Program-made: the position numbers and the translations under genes | Shown: positions 8,815 to 20,955 of the stretch, piece by piece | Layout of the letters: every line of letters starts with the position of its first letter | Numbering within the stretch: the first letter of the stretch is position 1 | NCBI RefSeq assembly: GCF_000428885.1 | Contig: NZ_KE386810.1 | Span: 456,979 to 520,978 of the forward strand | Source: Geothrix fermentans DSM 14018 | GTDB taxonomy: Bacteria > Acidobacteriota > Holophagae > Holophagales > Holophagaceae | Reading direction: 5' to 3' | DNA: 64,000 bases | Notes under the pieces: model-generated | Database searches by the model: none | The model's input: the letters and a program-made list of their open reading frames with translations, nothing else | What the model was told of the DNA's origin: nothing

Positions 8815-8824
8815 ATTGTAGGCT
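8815..8824. promoter_or_regulatory. Overlapping divergent -10 boxes between the doxX-like and HAD genes
   Basis: Read on the minus strand, 8820-8815 is TACAAT. Read on the plus strand, 8819-8824 is TAGGCT. Both would give leaders of about 15-20 nt with a visible Shine-Dalgarno for each gene. No good -35 is seen on either side, so confidence is moderate. Confidence 0.45.
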
Positions 8825-8845
8825 GGAACCCTTCCCAGGACCGCC

Positions 8846-9532
8846 ATGCGCCCCACCCTCGCCTTCGACGCCGACGACACCCTCTGGCACAACGAGAACC
8901 ACTACGCGGAGACCCAGGAGGCCTTCCGCGCCCTGCTGCGCCCCTTCCACGACGACGCCTGGATCGACGCCCGCCTCCACGAGACGGAGATGCGGAACCT
9001 GAGCCGCTACGGGTATGGCATCAAGGGCTTCACCCTCTCCATGATCGAGACGGCGCTGGAGCTGACCGAGGACCGCCTCGACGGGTCGGGCCTCCGGAAA
9101 GTGCTGGAGCTGGGTCAGGCCATGCTCGACAAACCCGTGGAGCCCCTTCCTGGCGTGGCCGAGGTCCTGGCGGGGGTGGCCGGGACCTATGACCTGATGC
9201 TCATTACCAAGGGCGACCTCTTCGACCAGGAGGCGAAGCTGGCGAAATCGGGCCTCGGCGGCCACTTCTCGAAGATCGAGATCGTCTCCGAGAAGGACGA
9301 GGCCACCTATGCCGCCCTCCTCCAGCGCCACGGCATCCAGCCCGGGGCCTTCACCATGGTGGGCAACTCCGTGAAGTCGGACATCCTGCCCGTGCTGGCC
9401 CTGGGCGGCCGCGCGGTGCACATCCCCTACCACCTGACCTGGGCCCACGAGGTGGTCGCCAGCCCTCTGGAATCCCCCTTCCCCGTGCTCGGGTCCATCC
9501 GCGACCTGCCGGCCCTGCTGGCGGGCTGGTGA
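8846..9532 (+). CDS. HAD-superfamily hydrolase
   Basis: 228 aa, a typical size for HAD phosphatases with an alpha-helical cap. Motif I is FDADDTLWH (residues 6-14; first Asp nucleophile, second Asp acid/base), motif II is LMLITKGD (Thr), the motif III Lys lies in the KL-AKSGL stretch, and motif IV is [15 protein letters not shown] in place of DxDGT/DxDDT is normal for the YjjG/phosphoglycolate-like group. The substrate cannot be read from sequence. Divergent from the DoxX gene; it ends 40 bp before hbd, so some co-transcription with hbd is possible. Confidence 0.88.
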   Translation: MRPTLAFDADDTLWHNENHYAETQEAFRALLRPFHDDAWIDARLHETEMRNLSRYGYGIKGFTLSMIETALELTEDRLDGSGLRKVLELGQAMLDKPVEPLPGVAEVLAGVAGTYDLMLITKGDLFDQEAKLAKSGLGGHFSKIEIVSEKDEATYAALLQRHGIQPGAFTMVGNSVKSDILPVLALGGRAVHIPYHLTWAHEVVASPLESPFPVLGSIRDLPALLAGW

Positions 9533-9572
9533 CCCCGTCCTCCGCTATGCTTGGAGGAAAGGAGAATCCCAG

Positions 9573-10430
9573 ATGAGCATCCAGAACATCGGCGTCATCG
9601 GCGCGGGCCAGATGGGCAACGGCATCGCCCATGTCTTCGCCCAGGCGGGCTTCAGCGTCCTGATGCAGGACATCAGCGAGGCCTTCGCCGCCAAGGGCGT
9701 GGCCACCATCGACAAGAACCTCCAGCGCGGGGTGGACAAGGGCAAGATGACGGCCGACGAGAAGGCCGCCGTCCTGGGCCGCATCCGCACCACCACCAAG
9801 CTCGAGGACCTGGCCGGCTGCGACATCGTCATCGAGGCCGCCACCGAGAAGTGGGAGGTCAAGAAGCAGATCTTCGAGACCCTGGACAAGCTCTGCAAGC
9901 CCGGCGCCATCCTGGCCTCCAACACCAGCAGCATCTCCATCACCAAGCTGGCCGCGGTCACCAAGCGCCCCGAGGCCTTCATCGGCATGCACTTCATGAA
10001 CCCCGTGCCCGTCATGCAGCTCATCGAGGTCATCCGGGGCCTAGCCACCAGCGACGCCACCTTCGGGGCCGTCATGGAACTCTCGAAGAAGCTGGGCAAG
10101 ACCCCCATCCACTGCAACGACTTCCCCGGGTTCGTGAGCAACCGCGTGCTGCTGCCCATGATCAACGAGGCCATCTACGCCCTCTACGAAGGCGTGGCCA
10201 GCGTCGAGAGCATCGACGGGATCATGAAGCTGGGCATGAACCATCCCATGGGGCCGCTCACCCTGGCGGACTTCATCGGCCTGGACACCTGCCTCTTCAT
10301 CCTCAACGTGCTGCATGAGGGTCTGGGCGACCCCAAGTACCGCCCCTGCCCCCTGCTCATCAAGTACGTGGACGCCGGCTGGCTCGGCAAGAAGAGCGGT
10401 CGCGGCTTCTACGACTACAGCAAGGCCTGA
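9573..10430 (+). CDS. hbd: 3-hydroxybutyryl-CoA dehydrogenase
   Basis: 285 aa, matching the usual 280-290. It has an N-terminal Rossmann fold with [14 protein letters not shown] (residues 7-20) for NAD(H), an IVIEAATE segment, and the catalytic His in [11 protein letters not shown] followed by E in LIEVI. The C-terminal helical dimer domain has [11 protein letters not shown]. The enzyme interconverts acetoacetyl-CoA and 3-hydroxybutyryl-CoA in butanoate/fatty-acid oxidation or synthesis. No thiolase, crotonase or acyl-CoA dehydrogenase is adjacent, so the pathway direction is not resolved. GGAGGAAAGGAG upstream gives a strong ribosome site, and a TATGCT hexamer sits at 9546-9551. Confidence 0.95.
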   Translation: MSIQNIGVIGAGQMGNGIAHVFAQAGFSVLMQDISEAFAAKGVATIDKNLQRGVDKGKMTADEKAAVLGRIRTTTKLEDLAGCDIVIEAATEKWEVKKQIFETLDKLCKPGAILASNTSSISITKLAAVTKRPEAFIGMHFMNPVPVMQLIEVIRGLATSDATFGAVMELSKKLGKTPIHCNDFPGFVSNRVLLPMINEAIYALYEGVASVESIDGIMKLGMNHPMGPLTLADFIGLDTCLFILNVLHEGLGDPKYRPCPLLIKYVDAGWLGKKSGRGFYDYSKA

Positions 10431-10505
10431 ACCCATTCTGGGGACGGGCCTCAGGGCCCGTTTCCAGGTAAGATGACCGTTTGGATTCCAAGAAGAGGTG
10501 ATGTG

Positions 10506-11426
10506 ATGGCTACGGCGAAAGTCCGCGAGATCCTGTCCTGGTACAGCTCCGAGAACCCCGGCGTGAAAGCCAACCTGGCCAGGATGATGAACACGGGGCG
10601 CCTCGCCGGCACCGGCAAGTTCGTGATCCTGCCCGTGGACCAGGGTTTCGAGCACGGTCCCGCCCGCAGCTTCGCGCCGAACCCCGCCGGGTACGACCCC
10701 CGCTACCACGTGGAGCTGGCCATCGAGGCCGGCTGCAACGCCTACGCCGCCCCCCTGGGCTTCATCGAGCACGTGGCCTCGGACTACGCCGGTGACATCC
10801 CCCTCATCCTCAAGCTCAACAACAGCGACATCCTCAGCAAGGGCCACGAGCCCTGCAGCGCCATCACCGGCAGCGTGGAAGACGCCCTCCGCCTGGGCTG
10901 CGCCGCCATCGGCTACACCATCTACCCCGGCAGCGGCGACCGCAACCTCCAGTACGAGAGCCTGCGCGAGCTGATCCTCGAGGCCAAGGCCGTGGGCCTG
11001 CCCACGGTCGTGTGGTCCTACCCCCGCGGCGCGGGCCTGACCAAGGAGGGCGAGACCGCTGTGGACGTGGCCGGCTACGCCGCCCAGATCGCGGCCCAGC
11101 TCGGGGCCCACATCATCAAGGTGAAGCCCCCCAAGAAGCACCTCGAGGTGAAGGAGGCCGCTGCCGCCTTCGAGAAGAACGGCATCGCCATCGAGACCCT
11201 GGCCGATCGCGTGAAGGAAGTGGTCCGCAGCGCCTTCGGCGGCCGCCGAATCGTCATCTTCAGCGGCGGCGAGGCCAAGGGCACCGAGGAGGTGCTGAAG
11301 GAAGTGGCTGAGCTGGCCAAGGGCGGCGCCTCCGGCAGCATCATGGGCCGCAACGCCTTCCAGCGGCCGAAGAAGGATGCGATCAAGCTCCTGCATGACG
11401 TGATGGACATCTTCAAGCAGGCTTGA
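10506..11426 (+). CDS. Class I fructose-bisphosphate aldolase (DhnA/FbaB type)
   Basis: 306 aa from ATG 10506, with AAGAGGTG upstream; an in-frame ATG at 10473 would add 11 unlikely residues. This is the archaeal/bacterial Schiff-base aldolase family: LPVDQGFEHGP near residue 40, TIYPGSGDRN, WSYPRGAG and IKVKPPKKH, where a Lys forms the imine, then IFSGGEAKG and GSIMGRNAFQR for phosphate binding. It cleaves or forms fructose 1,6-bisphosphate in glycolysis/gluconeogenesis in the cytoplasm. It stands alone between hbd and two stacked hairpins that end transcription. Confidence 0.93.
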   Translation: MATAKVREILSWYSSENPGVKANLARMMNTGRLAGTGKFVILPVDQGFEHGPARSFAPNPAGYDPRYHVELAIEAGCNAYAAPLGFIEHVASDYAGDIPLILKLNNSDILSKGHEPCSAITGSVEDALRLGCAAIGYTIYPGSGDRNLQYESLRELILEAKAVGLPTVVWSYPRGAGLTKEGETAVDVAGYAAQIAAQLGAHIIKVKPPKKHLEVKEAAAAFEKNGIAIETLADRVKEVVRSAFGGRRIVIFSGGEAKGTEEVLKEVAELAKGGASGSIMGRNAFQRPKKDAIKLLHDVMDIFKQA

Positions 11427-11432
11427 TCGGGG

Positions 11433-11455
11433 CTCGGAACGCTGCGCGTTCCGAG
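11433..11455 (+). repeat. Palindromic hairpin (CTCGGAACGC type) after the aldolase gene
   Basis: A perfect 10-bp inverted repeat (11433-11442 with 11446-11455) has a TGC loop and starts 7 bp after the stop codon. A near-identical palindrome with the CTCGGAATGC arm lies at 11514-11536, flanking a separate terminator. Confidence 0.7.
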
Positions 11456-11460
11456 TGTGG

Positions 11461-11491
11461 AAGAGCGGCGCGAAAGCGCCGCTCTTCTGTT
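11461..11491 (+). terminator. Rho-independent terminator of the aldolase gene
   Basis: A perfect 11-bp stem (11461-11471 with 11476-11486) carries a GAAA tetraloop and is followed by CTGTTTTG. The GNRA loop and GC-rich stem make a strong terminator. Confidence 0.88.
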
Positions 11492-11513
11492 TTGCCCTTC
11501 TCTCTTTTCCATA

Positions 11514-11536
11514 CTCGGAATGCGAAGCATTCCGAG
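11514..11536 (-). repeat. Palindromic hairpin (CTCGGAATGC type) after prfC
   Basis: The 10-bp arms 11514-11523 and 11527-11536 pair perfectly around GAA. It is the second copy of the 11433-11455 palindrome type and lies 12 bp past the prfC stop on the minus strand, so it may serve as that gene's 3' end structure. Confidence 0.65.
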
Positions 11537-11547
11537 CCGCCCCGGGG

Positions 11548-13116
11548 TTACTTGGGCGGATGCTCCAGGAACGTCAGGCCGGCGCTCTTTTCGGCCGTGG
11601 TACGCCGCTGCCAGTCATTCTCGAAGAGGATGGCAGGGTTGCCCTCCGCATCCTCCACCAGCTCTCCCCAGAACTTGCTGGGCTCGGGCCAGCCGCCCTC
11701 GATCCAGCGGGCCATCTGGAAGCCGCGGGATTCCAGCAGCACCGGACAGGCGTACTCGTCTTTGAGGCGGTGCTGGAGCACCTCGAACTGCAGGCGGCCG
11801 ATGGCACCCAGGATGGGCAGGGGCGCGCCGCCCTTGGGCCAGAAGACCTGCACCACGCCCTCCTCAGCGATCTGGTTCAGCCCCTTCAGGAAGCCCTTGC
11901 GGGCGCCGGGATCCGCCAGGCGCACGGAGGCGAACTGCTCCGGCGAGAAGCGGGGCACCGCGTGGAACTCGATGGGACCGGCGGCGCTCAGCACGTCGCC
12001 GATGCGGAAGAGGCCGGGGTTGATGAGGCCCAGGATGTCGCCAGGATAGGCCTCGTCCACGATCTGCCTCTCTCGACCGAAGAACATGTGGGGGTAGTTC
12101 AGCTTGATGGATTTCTTCTCGCGCACGTGCAGGGCGTCCATGCCCCGGTCGAACTTCCCGGACACGATGCGGGCGAAGGCCACGCGATCCCGGTGGGCCT
12201 TGTTCATGTTGGCCTGCACCTTGAACACGAAGGCCGTGAAGGGCTGCTCCGGTTCCACCTCGCCGCCGTTCATGAGGGGTCTCGGGCCCGGCGCGGGCGC
12301 CAGTTCCAGGAACTCCTCCAGGAACTCCGCCACGCCGAAGTTGTTCACGGCGGAGCCGAAGAACATGGGCGACTGCTCGCCGCGGAGGAAGGCCTCCCGG
12401 TCGAAGGCGGGCAGGACATGATCCATGAGATCCACGTCGTCCTTGAGCTGCTGCAGCTCGGCAGGGGTCAGCAGGGCGGCGATCTCGGGGTCGTCCAGCC
12501 CGCCTTTCCCAGCGACCCGGGCCTTCTGGCCGGCCTTGGCCCGCTCGAAGACCTGGATCTGACCCGTGGCGCGGACGTAGACGCCCTTGAAGTCCGTGCC
12601 GGACCCGATGGGCCAGGTCATGGGCACGGCGTGGAGGCCGAACAGCTCTTCCACTTCGTCGATGAGCTCCACGGGCTCCCGGCCCGGGCGATCCAGCTTG
12701 TTCACGAAGGTGAAGATGGGGAGCTTCCGCTCATTGGCCACACGGAAGAGCTTCTTCGTCTGCTCCTCCACGCCCTTGGCGCAGTCCAGGAGCATCACCA
12801 CGGCATCCGCGGCCGTGAGGGCCCGGTAGGTGTCCTCGCTGAAGTCCTGGTGACCCGGCGTGTCCAGCAGGTTGATGGCCCGGCCGTGGTACTCGAACTG
12901 CATGGCCGCAGAGGTGACGCTGATGCCGCGCTCCTGCTCGATGCTCATCCAGTCCGAATGGGCCGCGGCGCCGCCTTCGCGGGCCTTCACGCTGCCCGCG
13001 CGGTCGATGGCGCCGCCGTAGAGCAGCAGCTTCTCCGTCAGCGTGGTCTTGCCGGCATCGGGGTGCGAAATGATGGCGAAGGTGCGCCGCCGCTGGATCT
13101 CTTCGGAGAGGGACAT
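11548..13116 (-). CDS. prfC: Peptide chain release factor 3
   Basis: 522 aa from ATG 13116; the family is about 525-530. It is a translational GTPase with G1 SHPDAGKTTLTEK (residues about 18-30), the switch I region ERGISVTSA, G3 DTPGHQDFSEDTYR and G4 FVNKLDRPGRE, then EF-Tu-like domain II and the RF3 C-terminal domain. RF3 removes RF1/RF2 from the ribosome after peptide release and uses GTP. The frame is open upstream of 13116, but those codons run through two hairpins and lack family similarity. The leader contains TATAGAAT (complement of 13161-13168), a likely -10, followed by a hairpin. Confidence 0.95.
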   Translation of the reverse strand: MSLSEEIQRRRTFAIISHPDAGKTTLTEKLLLYGGAIDRAGSVKAREGGAAAHSDWMSIEQERGISVTSAAMQFEYHGRAINLLDTPGHQDFSEDTYRALTAADAVVMLLDCAKGVEEQTKKLFRVANERKLPIFTFVNKLDRPGREPVELIDEVEELFGLHAVPMTWPIGSGTDFKGVYVRATGQIQVFERAKAGQKARVAGKGGLDDPEIAALLTPAELQQLKDDVDLMDHVLPAFDREAFLRGEQSPMFFGSAVNNFGVAEFLEEFLELAPAPGPRPLMNGGEVEPEQPFTAFVFKVQANMNKAHRDRVAFARIVSGKFDRGMDALHVREKKSIKLNYPHMFFGRERQIVDEAYPGDILGLINPGLFRIGDVLSAAGPIEFHAVPRFSPEQFASVRLADPGARKGFLKGLNQIAEEGVVQVFWPKGGAPLPILGAIGRLQFEVLQHRLKDEYACPVLLESRGFQMARWIEGGWPEPSKFWGELVEDAEGNPAILFENDWQRRTTAEKSAGLTFLEHPPK

Positions 13117-13132
13117 GGGCTTCCGGACATAG

Positions 13133-13157
13133 AAAGGCGCGGCGATTGCCGCGCCTT
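13133..13157 (-). promoter_or_regulatory. Hairpin in the prfC 5' leader
   Basis: A 10-bp stem, AAGGCGCGGC with GCCGCGCCTT around GATT, lies between a TATAGAAT -10-like box (13161-13168, minus strand) and the prfC start. If that box is used, the hairpin is in the leader RNA. Alternatively it is an upstream terminator without a good T tract. Confidence 0.4.
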
Positions 13158-13180
13158 CCCATTCTATACGCTTTTCCCAG

Positions 13181-13210
13181 CTCCAAAGGGCGCGGATGCG
13201 CCCTTTGGAG
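13181..13210 (-). terminator. Hairpin after the oligopeptidase B gene
   Basis: A perfect 13-bp inverted repeat (13181-13193 with 13198-13210; arm CTCCAAAGGGCGC) begins 10 bp past the stop of the minus-strand peptidase gene. There is no clear T run, so it is either an imperfect terminator or an mRNA 3' end stabiliser. Confidence 0.55.
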
Positions 13211-13220
13211 CCATGAACGG

Positions 13221-15344
13221 CTACTTGGTGATGCCCACCTGCTTCAACATCCACGCCGTCTCGAAGGCCTTGTCCTTCAGGGCGTCATAGCGCCCGGAAG
13301 CGCCGCCATGCCCTGCGGGGTCCATCTTGATCTTCAGCAGCAGCGGGTTGGCGTCGGTCTTGAGGGTGCGGAGCTTGGCCACGTACTTGGCGGGCTCCCA
13401 GTACATCACCTGGCTGTCGTTGAAGCTGGTGGTGACGAGGATGGCGGGATAGGCCTTCTTCGCCAGGTTGTCATAGGGGCTGTAGGTTCGCATGTAGTCG
13501 AAAGCGACCTTTTCGTTGGGGTTACCCCATTCGAGATACTCGCCCACGGTCAGCGGGAGACTGGCGTCCAGCATGGTGTTCATGACGTCCACGAAGGGCA
13601 CGGCGCTGTGGACGGCCTTGAAGAGGTCGGGCCTCATGTTCGTGACCGCGCCCATGAGCAGGCCGCCGGCGCTGCCGCCCTCGATGACCAGCCGGTCCTT
13701 GCTGGTCCACTTCTCCTTCACTAGGAACTCGGCAGAGTCGATGAAGTCGGTGAAGGTGTTCATCTTCTTCATGAGCATGCCGTCGTCGTGCCAGGGCTCG
13801 CCCATCTCGTTGCCGCCGCGGATGTGGGCGATGGCGTAGACCATGCCCCGGTCCAGGAGGCTGAGCCGGGGGATGGAGAAGGCGGCGGGCATGCCGAAGC
13901 CATAGGAGCCGTAGGCGTAGAGGAAGAGGGGCGCGGTGCCGTCGAGCTTCGTACCCTTCCGGTAGACCACGGAGAGCGGCACCTTCACGCCGTCCCGGGC
14001 CGTGGCCCAGAGGCGCTCGGTGGCGTACTGGGACTTGTCGTAGCCGCCCAGGACTTCGGTCTCTTTCAGGAGCGTCTGCTTCCCGGTGGCCATGTCGCAG
14101 TCGTAGACGCTCGGGGGCGTGACCATGGACTGGTAGGCGAAGCGGAAGGCCGTGGCGGTGTACTCGGGCGTGCCGCCGGGGAAGGCCGCGTACACCCGCT
14201 CCGGGAAGGCCACATCCTTCCAGGCGCCGGTCTTGAGATCCTGGATGCGGAAGCGGTCCAGGCCCTCATGCTTTTCGGCCACCACGAGGAAGTCGCGGAA
14301 GGGCTCGATCCCCTCCAGCAGCACATCCGCCCGGTGGGGAATGAAGGTCTTCCAGTGCTTGGGGTCCGGCGTGGCCACCGGGGCAGTGACCAGGCGGAAG
14401 TTCCGGGCTCCCTTGTTGGTGCGGATGTAGAAGGTGCCCTCGCGGTGCTCCACGTCGTACTTGTGGCCCTTCTCCCGGGCCAGGAGGACCTTGAAGGCGC
14501 CCGTGGGCTTGGACGCGGAGAGGTACCGGGTCTCCCAGGTGTCCGTGGACTGGCTATCCACCAGCAGGTACTTGCGGTCCTTCGTCCGCTCCACGCCGAT
14601 GCGGTACAGCTCGTCCTTCTCCTCGTAGACCAGCTCGGGTTTCCCCCCGTCCAAGTCGAGGCGCCAAAGCTGGTTGGAGCGCTTGGTGACGCCATCCTCG
14701 GTCACGAAGAAGAGGTGTCGGGAGTCGGCGGCCCAGGTGAAGGAGGTCACCCGCTCGGCGAGCGGGCCCGTCACCTTGCCCGAGGCCAGGTCCTTCGTGA
14801 AGAGCTTGAACTGGCGGAAGCCCGTCACATCGGTGCTGAACAGCAGGGTGCAGTCGTCGTCGCTCACGGCCATGCCGCCCAGGCCCAGGAACTTCAGGCC
14901 CTTGGCCAGCTCGTTCTGATCCAGCAGCACCTCCTCGGCAGCCTTCTCATCGTAGACTCCGCCCTTCCCGGCCTTCCGCCGGCACTGGATGGGGTACTGC
15001 TTCCCCTCTTCGGTCCGGGCGTAGTAGTAGAAGGCGCCGCGGCGGACGGGGACACTGAGATCCGTCTGCTTGATGCGGCCCAGCATCTCCTTGTAGAGCG
15101 CCTCGGAGAAGGGTTTGAGGTCTGCGGTCATGGCCTCGGTGTAGGCGTTCTCGGCGTTCAGGTAGGCCACCACGTCGGGGTTGGCCTTCTCCCGCAGCCA
15201 GAACCAGGGATCCTCGACCTTCTCGCCATGCCAGACGCTGGTGTGGGCCTTCTGGGGCGCGACGGGCGGCTTGGGGGCAGGATCGGCGGCCATGAGGGTT
15301 CCGTAGGCAAGCAGGGTAGCGGAAATATGAAATAATCGGCGCAT
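13221..15344 (-). CDS. Prolyl oligopeptidase family serine peptidase (oligopeptidase B-like), exported
   Basis: 707 aa from ATG 15344 (GAGG upstream). The N-terminus MRRLFHISATLLAYGTLMA is a signal peptide, so unlike classical cytoplasmic protease II the product is probably periplasmic. Residues about 25-430 form the seven-bladed propeller, starting with the family motif EDPWFWLRE. The C-terminal alpha/beta hydrolase has GGSAGG (Ser about 557), SFNDSQV (Asp about 644) and AGHGG (His about 680). S9A enzymes cleave short peptides after Arg/Lys or Pro. Monocistronic, lying between hppA and prfC. Confidence 0.92.
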   Translation of the reverse strand: MRRLFHISATLLAYGTLMAADPAPKPPVAPQKAHTSVWHGEKVEDPWFWLREKANPDVVAYLNAENAYTEAMTADLKPFSEALYKEMLGRIKQTDLSVPVRRGAFYYYARTEEGKQYPIQCRRKAGKGGVYDEKAAEEVLLDQNELAKGLKFLGLGGMAVSDDDCTLLFSTDVTGFRQFKLFTKDLASGKVTGPLAERVTSFTWAADSRHLFFVTEDGVTKRSNQLWRLDLDGGKPELVYEEKDELYRIGVERTKDRKYLLVDSQSTDTWETRYLSASKPTGAFKVLLAREKGHKYDVEHREGTFYIRTNKGARNFRLVTAPVATPDPKHWKTFIPHRADVLLEGIEPFRDFLVVAEKHEGLDRFRIQDLKTGAWKDVAFPERVYAAFPGGTPEYTATAFRFAYQSMVTPPSVYDCDMATGKQTLLKETEVLGGYDKSQYATERLWATARDGVKVPLSVVYRKGTKLDGTAPLFLYAYGSYGFGMPAAFSIPRLSLLDRGMVYAIAHIRGGNEMGEPWHDDGMLMKKMNTFTDFIDSAEFLVKEKWTSKDRLVIEGGSAGGLLMGAVTNMRPDLFKAVHSAVPFVDVMNTMLDASLPLTVGEYLEWGNPNEKVAFDYMRTYSPYDNLAKKAYPAILVTTSFNDSQVMYWEPAKYVAKLRTLKTDANPLLLKIKMDPAGHGGASGRYDALKDKAFETAWMLKQVGITK

Positions 15345-15376
15345 CGGTTGAACCTCACGAAACAAGGTATCACACA

Positions 15377-15402
15377 GGAAGGGGCCCCGGGGGGCCCCTT
15401 CC
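15377..15402 (-). terminator. Hairpin after hppA
   Basis: The 12-bp arms GGAAGGGGCCCC and GGGGCCCCTTCC pair perfectly around two bases, 30 bp past the hppA stop on the minus strand. No long T run follows, so termination may be Rho-assisted. Confidence 0.6.
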
Positions 15403-15431
15403 ATCATTCGTCCGCCCTTGGGCGGTCGGTC

Positions 15432-17930
<2,499 letters not shown>

Positions 17931-18312
17931 GGTTGTTCCTCCAGTTGGGTTAAGGAGAGGGAGACTGAATGGGCGTGGCTGGGAAAGGGACGGATCAGGG
18001 CGGCCTGCGCGGAAGCGGCACGAGCCCCCACCCGGGGGCGTTCCACCAAAGATCATGTCTAGATCGGGCTTGATTTTAACGGACGCCGCCTTGCAACCGC
18101 AAGGCTTCAGGCCACGTTCCGGGCCAAGGTTCCAGCGGGATGGGGCCGAAGATGCATATTGTCACAGCTTGTCTTGGGCCAGCATTAAGGCTTGGGGATC
18201 GCCGGACGACCGCAGATAATCGGGTCAGTTATGGCCCTGTCATTGAAAGCGGGCCCCGCCGCACGCCGCGGGTGCTCCGATCCACCTCCCCGTTTTTCAA
18301 AGGAGTCCCTCT
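17931..18312. other. 382-bp divergent intergenic region between hppA and sdhC
   Basis: It holds the promoters of both flanking transcription units. A good plus-strand candidate is listed separately (18192-18220). For the hppA side I see the ribosome site GGAGGA but no convincing -35/-10 pair. There is no ORF with coding character, no tRNA and no repeat. Confidence 0.6.
18192..18220 (+). promoter_or_regulatory. Candidate sigma-70 promoter of sdhCAB
   Basis: TTGGGG (18192-18197) and GATAAT (18215-18220) are separated by 17 bp. This would give a leader of about 85 nt before the sdhC ATG. It is based on consensus match only. Confidence 0.5.
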
Positions 18313-19008
18313 ATGTCCGTTGCTGAACAGAGCATCGCGGGCGCGGAAGCACGCGGCCACGGTTTCCTGGCTTCGTCGGTCGGCCGGAAGGTCGTCATGG
18401 CGGCCACCGGCGTCATCCTATTCGGATTCGTCACCGTCCACATGCTGGGGAACCTGACGTCCTACATGGGCGCCGAGGCGATGAACCACTACGCCCAGTT
18501 CCTGCGCACCATGGTCCACGGCATGGGCATCTGGGTGTTCCGGGCCGTGCTCCTCACCGCGGTCGGCCTCCACATCTGGGCCGCCACGACGCTCACCCTG
18601 GACAACATGGCCGCCCGCCCCGTCGGCTACCGGAACCAGCAGAACGTCGCCTCGACCTGGGCCTCCCGGACCATGCGCTGGAGCGGCGTCATCCTGGCCG
18701 CCTTCATCATCTACCACCTGCTCCACCTCACCACCGGCACGGTCCATCCCAACTTCGACCACGCCAACCCCTATGCCAACTTCGTGAACGGCTTCAAGGT
18801 CCCCGCGGCCGCCGGCTTCTACATCGTGGCCCAGCTCTGCCTCGGGCTGCACATGTGGCACGGCGTGTGGAGCTGCACCCAGAGCTTCGGCCTGGCCCAT
18901 CCCCGCTACAACAGCCTGCGGCGCAACTTCGCCACGGGTCTGACCGTCCTCGTGGTGGGCGTGAACATCTCCTATCCCATCGCCGTCCTGACCGGCTTCA
19001 TCCACTGA
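18313..19008 (+). CDS. sdhC: Succinate dehydrogenase/fumarate reductase cytochrome b subunit
   Basis: 231 aa, five predicted membrane helices, a single anchor subunit of the type-B (Bacillus/Wolinella) family. Histidines placed in helices are suited to two haems: TVHMLGN, GLHIWA, IYHLLHL and LGLHMWHG. It anchors the flavoprotein and iron-sulfur subunits to the inner membrane and passes electrons to or from the quinone pool. First gene of sdhCAB; 16 bp separate it from sdhA. Whether the complex works as succinate dehydrogenase or fumarate reductase cannot be told from sequence. Confidence 0.93.
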   Translation: MSVAEQSIAGAEARGHGFLASSVGRKVVMAATGVILFGFVTVHMLGNLTSYMGAEAMNHYAQFLRTMVHGMGIWVFRAVLLTAVGLHIWAATTLTLDNMAARPVGYRNQQNVASTWASRTMRWSGVILAAFIIYHLLHLTTGTVHPNFDHANPYANFVNGFKVPAAAGFYIVAQLCLGLHMWHGVWSCTQSFGLAHPRYNSLRRNFATGLTVLVVGVNISYPIAVLTGFIH

Positions 19009-19024
19009 TCCCAGGGAGCGCTCC

Positions 19025-20944
19025 ATGGAACTCAAGTCCAAAATCCCAGACGGCCCGATCGACAAGAAGTGGGAAAAGCACAAATTCGATCTCAAGCTCG
19101 TGAATCCCGCCAACAAGCGGAAGTACAAGGTCCTCGTGGTGGGCTCCGGCCTGGCCGGCGGCGCCGCCGCGGCCTCCATGGCCGAGCTCGGCTATGAAGT
19201 CGAGTGCTTCTGCTACCAGGACAGCCCCCGCCGGGCCCACTCCATCGCGGCCCAGGGCGGCATCAACGCCGCCAAGAACTACCAGAACGATGGCGACAGC
19301 GTGTACCGCCTGTTCTACGACACGGTCAAGGGCGGTGACTTCCGCGCCCGCGAAGCCAACGTGCACCGCCTGGCCGAGGTCAGCAACAACATCATCGACC
19401 AGTGCGTGGCCCAGGGCGTGCCCTTCGCCCGGGAATACGGCGGCCTGCTGGACAACCGCTCCTTCGGCGGCGCCCAGGTCAGCCGCACGTTCTACGCCCG
19501 CGGCCAGACCGGCCAGCAGCTGCTCATCGGCGCCTACCAGGCCCTGGAGCGCCAGATCGGCCTGGGCAAGGTGAAGATGTTCCCCCGCCACGAGATGCTG
19601 GAAGTGATCGTGGTGGACGGCGTGGCCAAGGGCATCGTCGTGCGCGACATGGTGACCGGCGAGGTCACCTCCCACGTGGCGGACGCGGTCTGCCTCGCCA
19701 CGGGCGGCTACGGCAACGTGTTCTACCTCTCCACCAACGCCAAGGGCTGCAATGGCACCGCCGTCTGGCGCGCCTACAAGAAGGGGGCCGCCTTCGCGAA
19801 CCCCTGCTTCACGCAGATCCACCCCACCTGCATCCCCGTCACCGGCGACCACCAGAGCAAGCTCACGCTCATGTCCGAGTCGCTGCGCAACGACGGCCGT
19901 ATCTGGGTGCCCAAGCGCAAGGAGGATTGCGGCAAGCCCGCCTCCGAGATCCCCGAGGAGGATCGCGACTACTACCTCGAGCGCAAGTACCCCTCCTACG
20001 GCAACCTGGCCCCCCGCGACGTCTCCAGCCGCGCCGCCAAGCAGGTCTGCGACGAAGGCCGCGGCGTCGGGCCCACCCGCCTGGGCGTCTACCTCGACTT
20101 CAGCGACGCCATCAACCGGCTGGGCGCCGCCAAGATCGAGGAGAAGTACGGCAACCTCTTCGAGATGTATGAGCGCATCACGGACGAGAACCCCTACAAG
20201 ACGCCCATGCGCATCTTCCCGGCCAGCCACTACACCATGGGCGGCCTGTGGGTGGACTACAACCTCATGAGCACCATCCCCGGCCTCTTCGTGCTGGGCG
20301 AGGCCAACTTCTCCGATCACGGCGCCAACCGCCTGGGCGCCTCGGCGCTCATGCAGGGCCTGGCGGACGGCTACTTCGTGATCCCCTACACCATCGGCGG
20401 CTACCTGGCGGGCATCAAGCCCGGCACCCGCATCAAGGCCGACGATCCGGCGGTGAAGGCCGCCGAGCAGGCCGTCAACGACCGAACGGACAAGCTCATG
20501 TCCATTGGCGGCAAGGAGACCCCCACCCACTTCCACCGGGAGCTGGGCAAGGTCATGTGGGAGATGTGTGGCATGGGCCGTAACGAGGCCGGCCTCAAGA
20601 AGGCCCTGGAGCTCATCCCGCAGATCCGCGAAGAGTTCTGGAAGAACCTCCGCATCCCCGGAAGCGGAAACGACCTGAACCAGTCCCTCGAGGCGGCCGG
20701 CCGCGTGGCCGACTTCCTGGAGATCGGCGAGCTGATGTGCCTGGACGCCCTCGAGCGCCGCGAGTCCTGCGGCGGCCATTTCCGCGAGGAGTGGCAGACC
20801 GAGGAAGGCGAGGCCCTCCGCGACGACGAGAACTTCGCCCATGTGGCCGCCTGGGAATACAAGGGCGAAGGCCAGGCTCCGGTGCGCCACACCGAGCAGC
20901 TGACCTTCGAGAACGTCCACCTCGCGACCCGCAGCTACAAGTGA
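19025..20944 (+). CDS. sdhA: Succinate dehydrogenase/fumarate reductase flavoprotein subunit
   Basis: 639 aa, normal for the type-B group. FAD-binding [13 protein letters not shown] lies at about residues 38-50, and the covalent-FAD His lies in [12 protein letters not shown] (about residue 76). [18 protein letters not shown], the catalytic Arg region and [12 protein letters not shown] follow, with a C-terminal helical domain. It oxidises succinate to fumarate or the reverse in the cytoplasm-facing head of the complex. GGGAGCG precedes the ATG. It is followed after 11 bp by sdhB. Confidence 0.96.
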   Translation: MELKSKIPDGPIDKKWEKHKFDLKLVNPANKRKYKVLVVGSGLAGGAAAASMAELGYEVECFCYQDSPRRAHSIAAQGGINAAKNYQNDGDSVYRLFYDTVKGGDFRAREANVHRLAEVSNNIIDQCVAQGVPFAREYGGLLDNRSFGGAQVSRTFYARGQTGQQLLIGAYQALERQIGLGKVKMFPRHEMLEVIVVDGVAKGIVVRDMVTGEVTSHVADAVCLATGGYGNVFYLSTNAKGCNGTAVWRAYKKGAAFANPCFTQIHPTCIPVTGDHQSKLTLMSESLRNDGRIWVPKRKEDCGKPASEIPEEDRDYYLERKYPSYGNLAPRDVSSRAAKQVCDEGRGVGPTRLGVYLDFSDAINRLGAAKIEEKYGNLFEMYERITDENPYKTPMRIFPASHYTMGGLWVDYNLMSTIPGLFVLGEANFSDHGANRLGASALMQGLADGYFVIPYTIGGYLAGIKPGTRIKADDPAVKAAEQAVNDRTDKLMSIGGKETPTHFHRELGKVMWEMCGMGRNEAGLKKALELIPQIREEFWKNLRIPGSGNDLNQSLEAAGRVADFLEIGELMCLDALERRESCGGHFREEWQTEEGEALRDDENFAHVAAWEYKGEGQAPVRHTEQLTFENVHLATRSYK

Positions 20945-20955
20945 GGATCTGAGCC

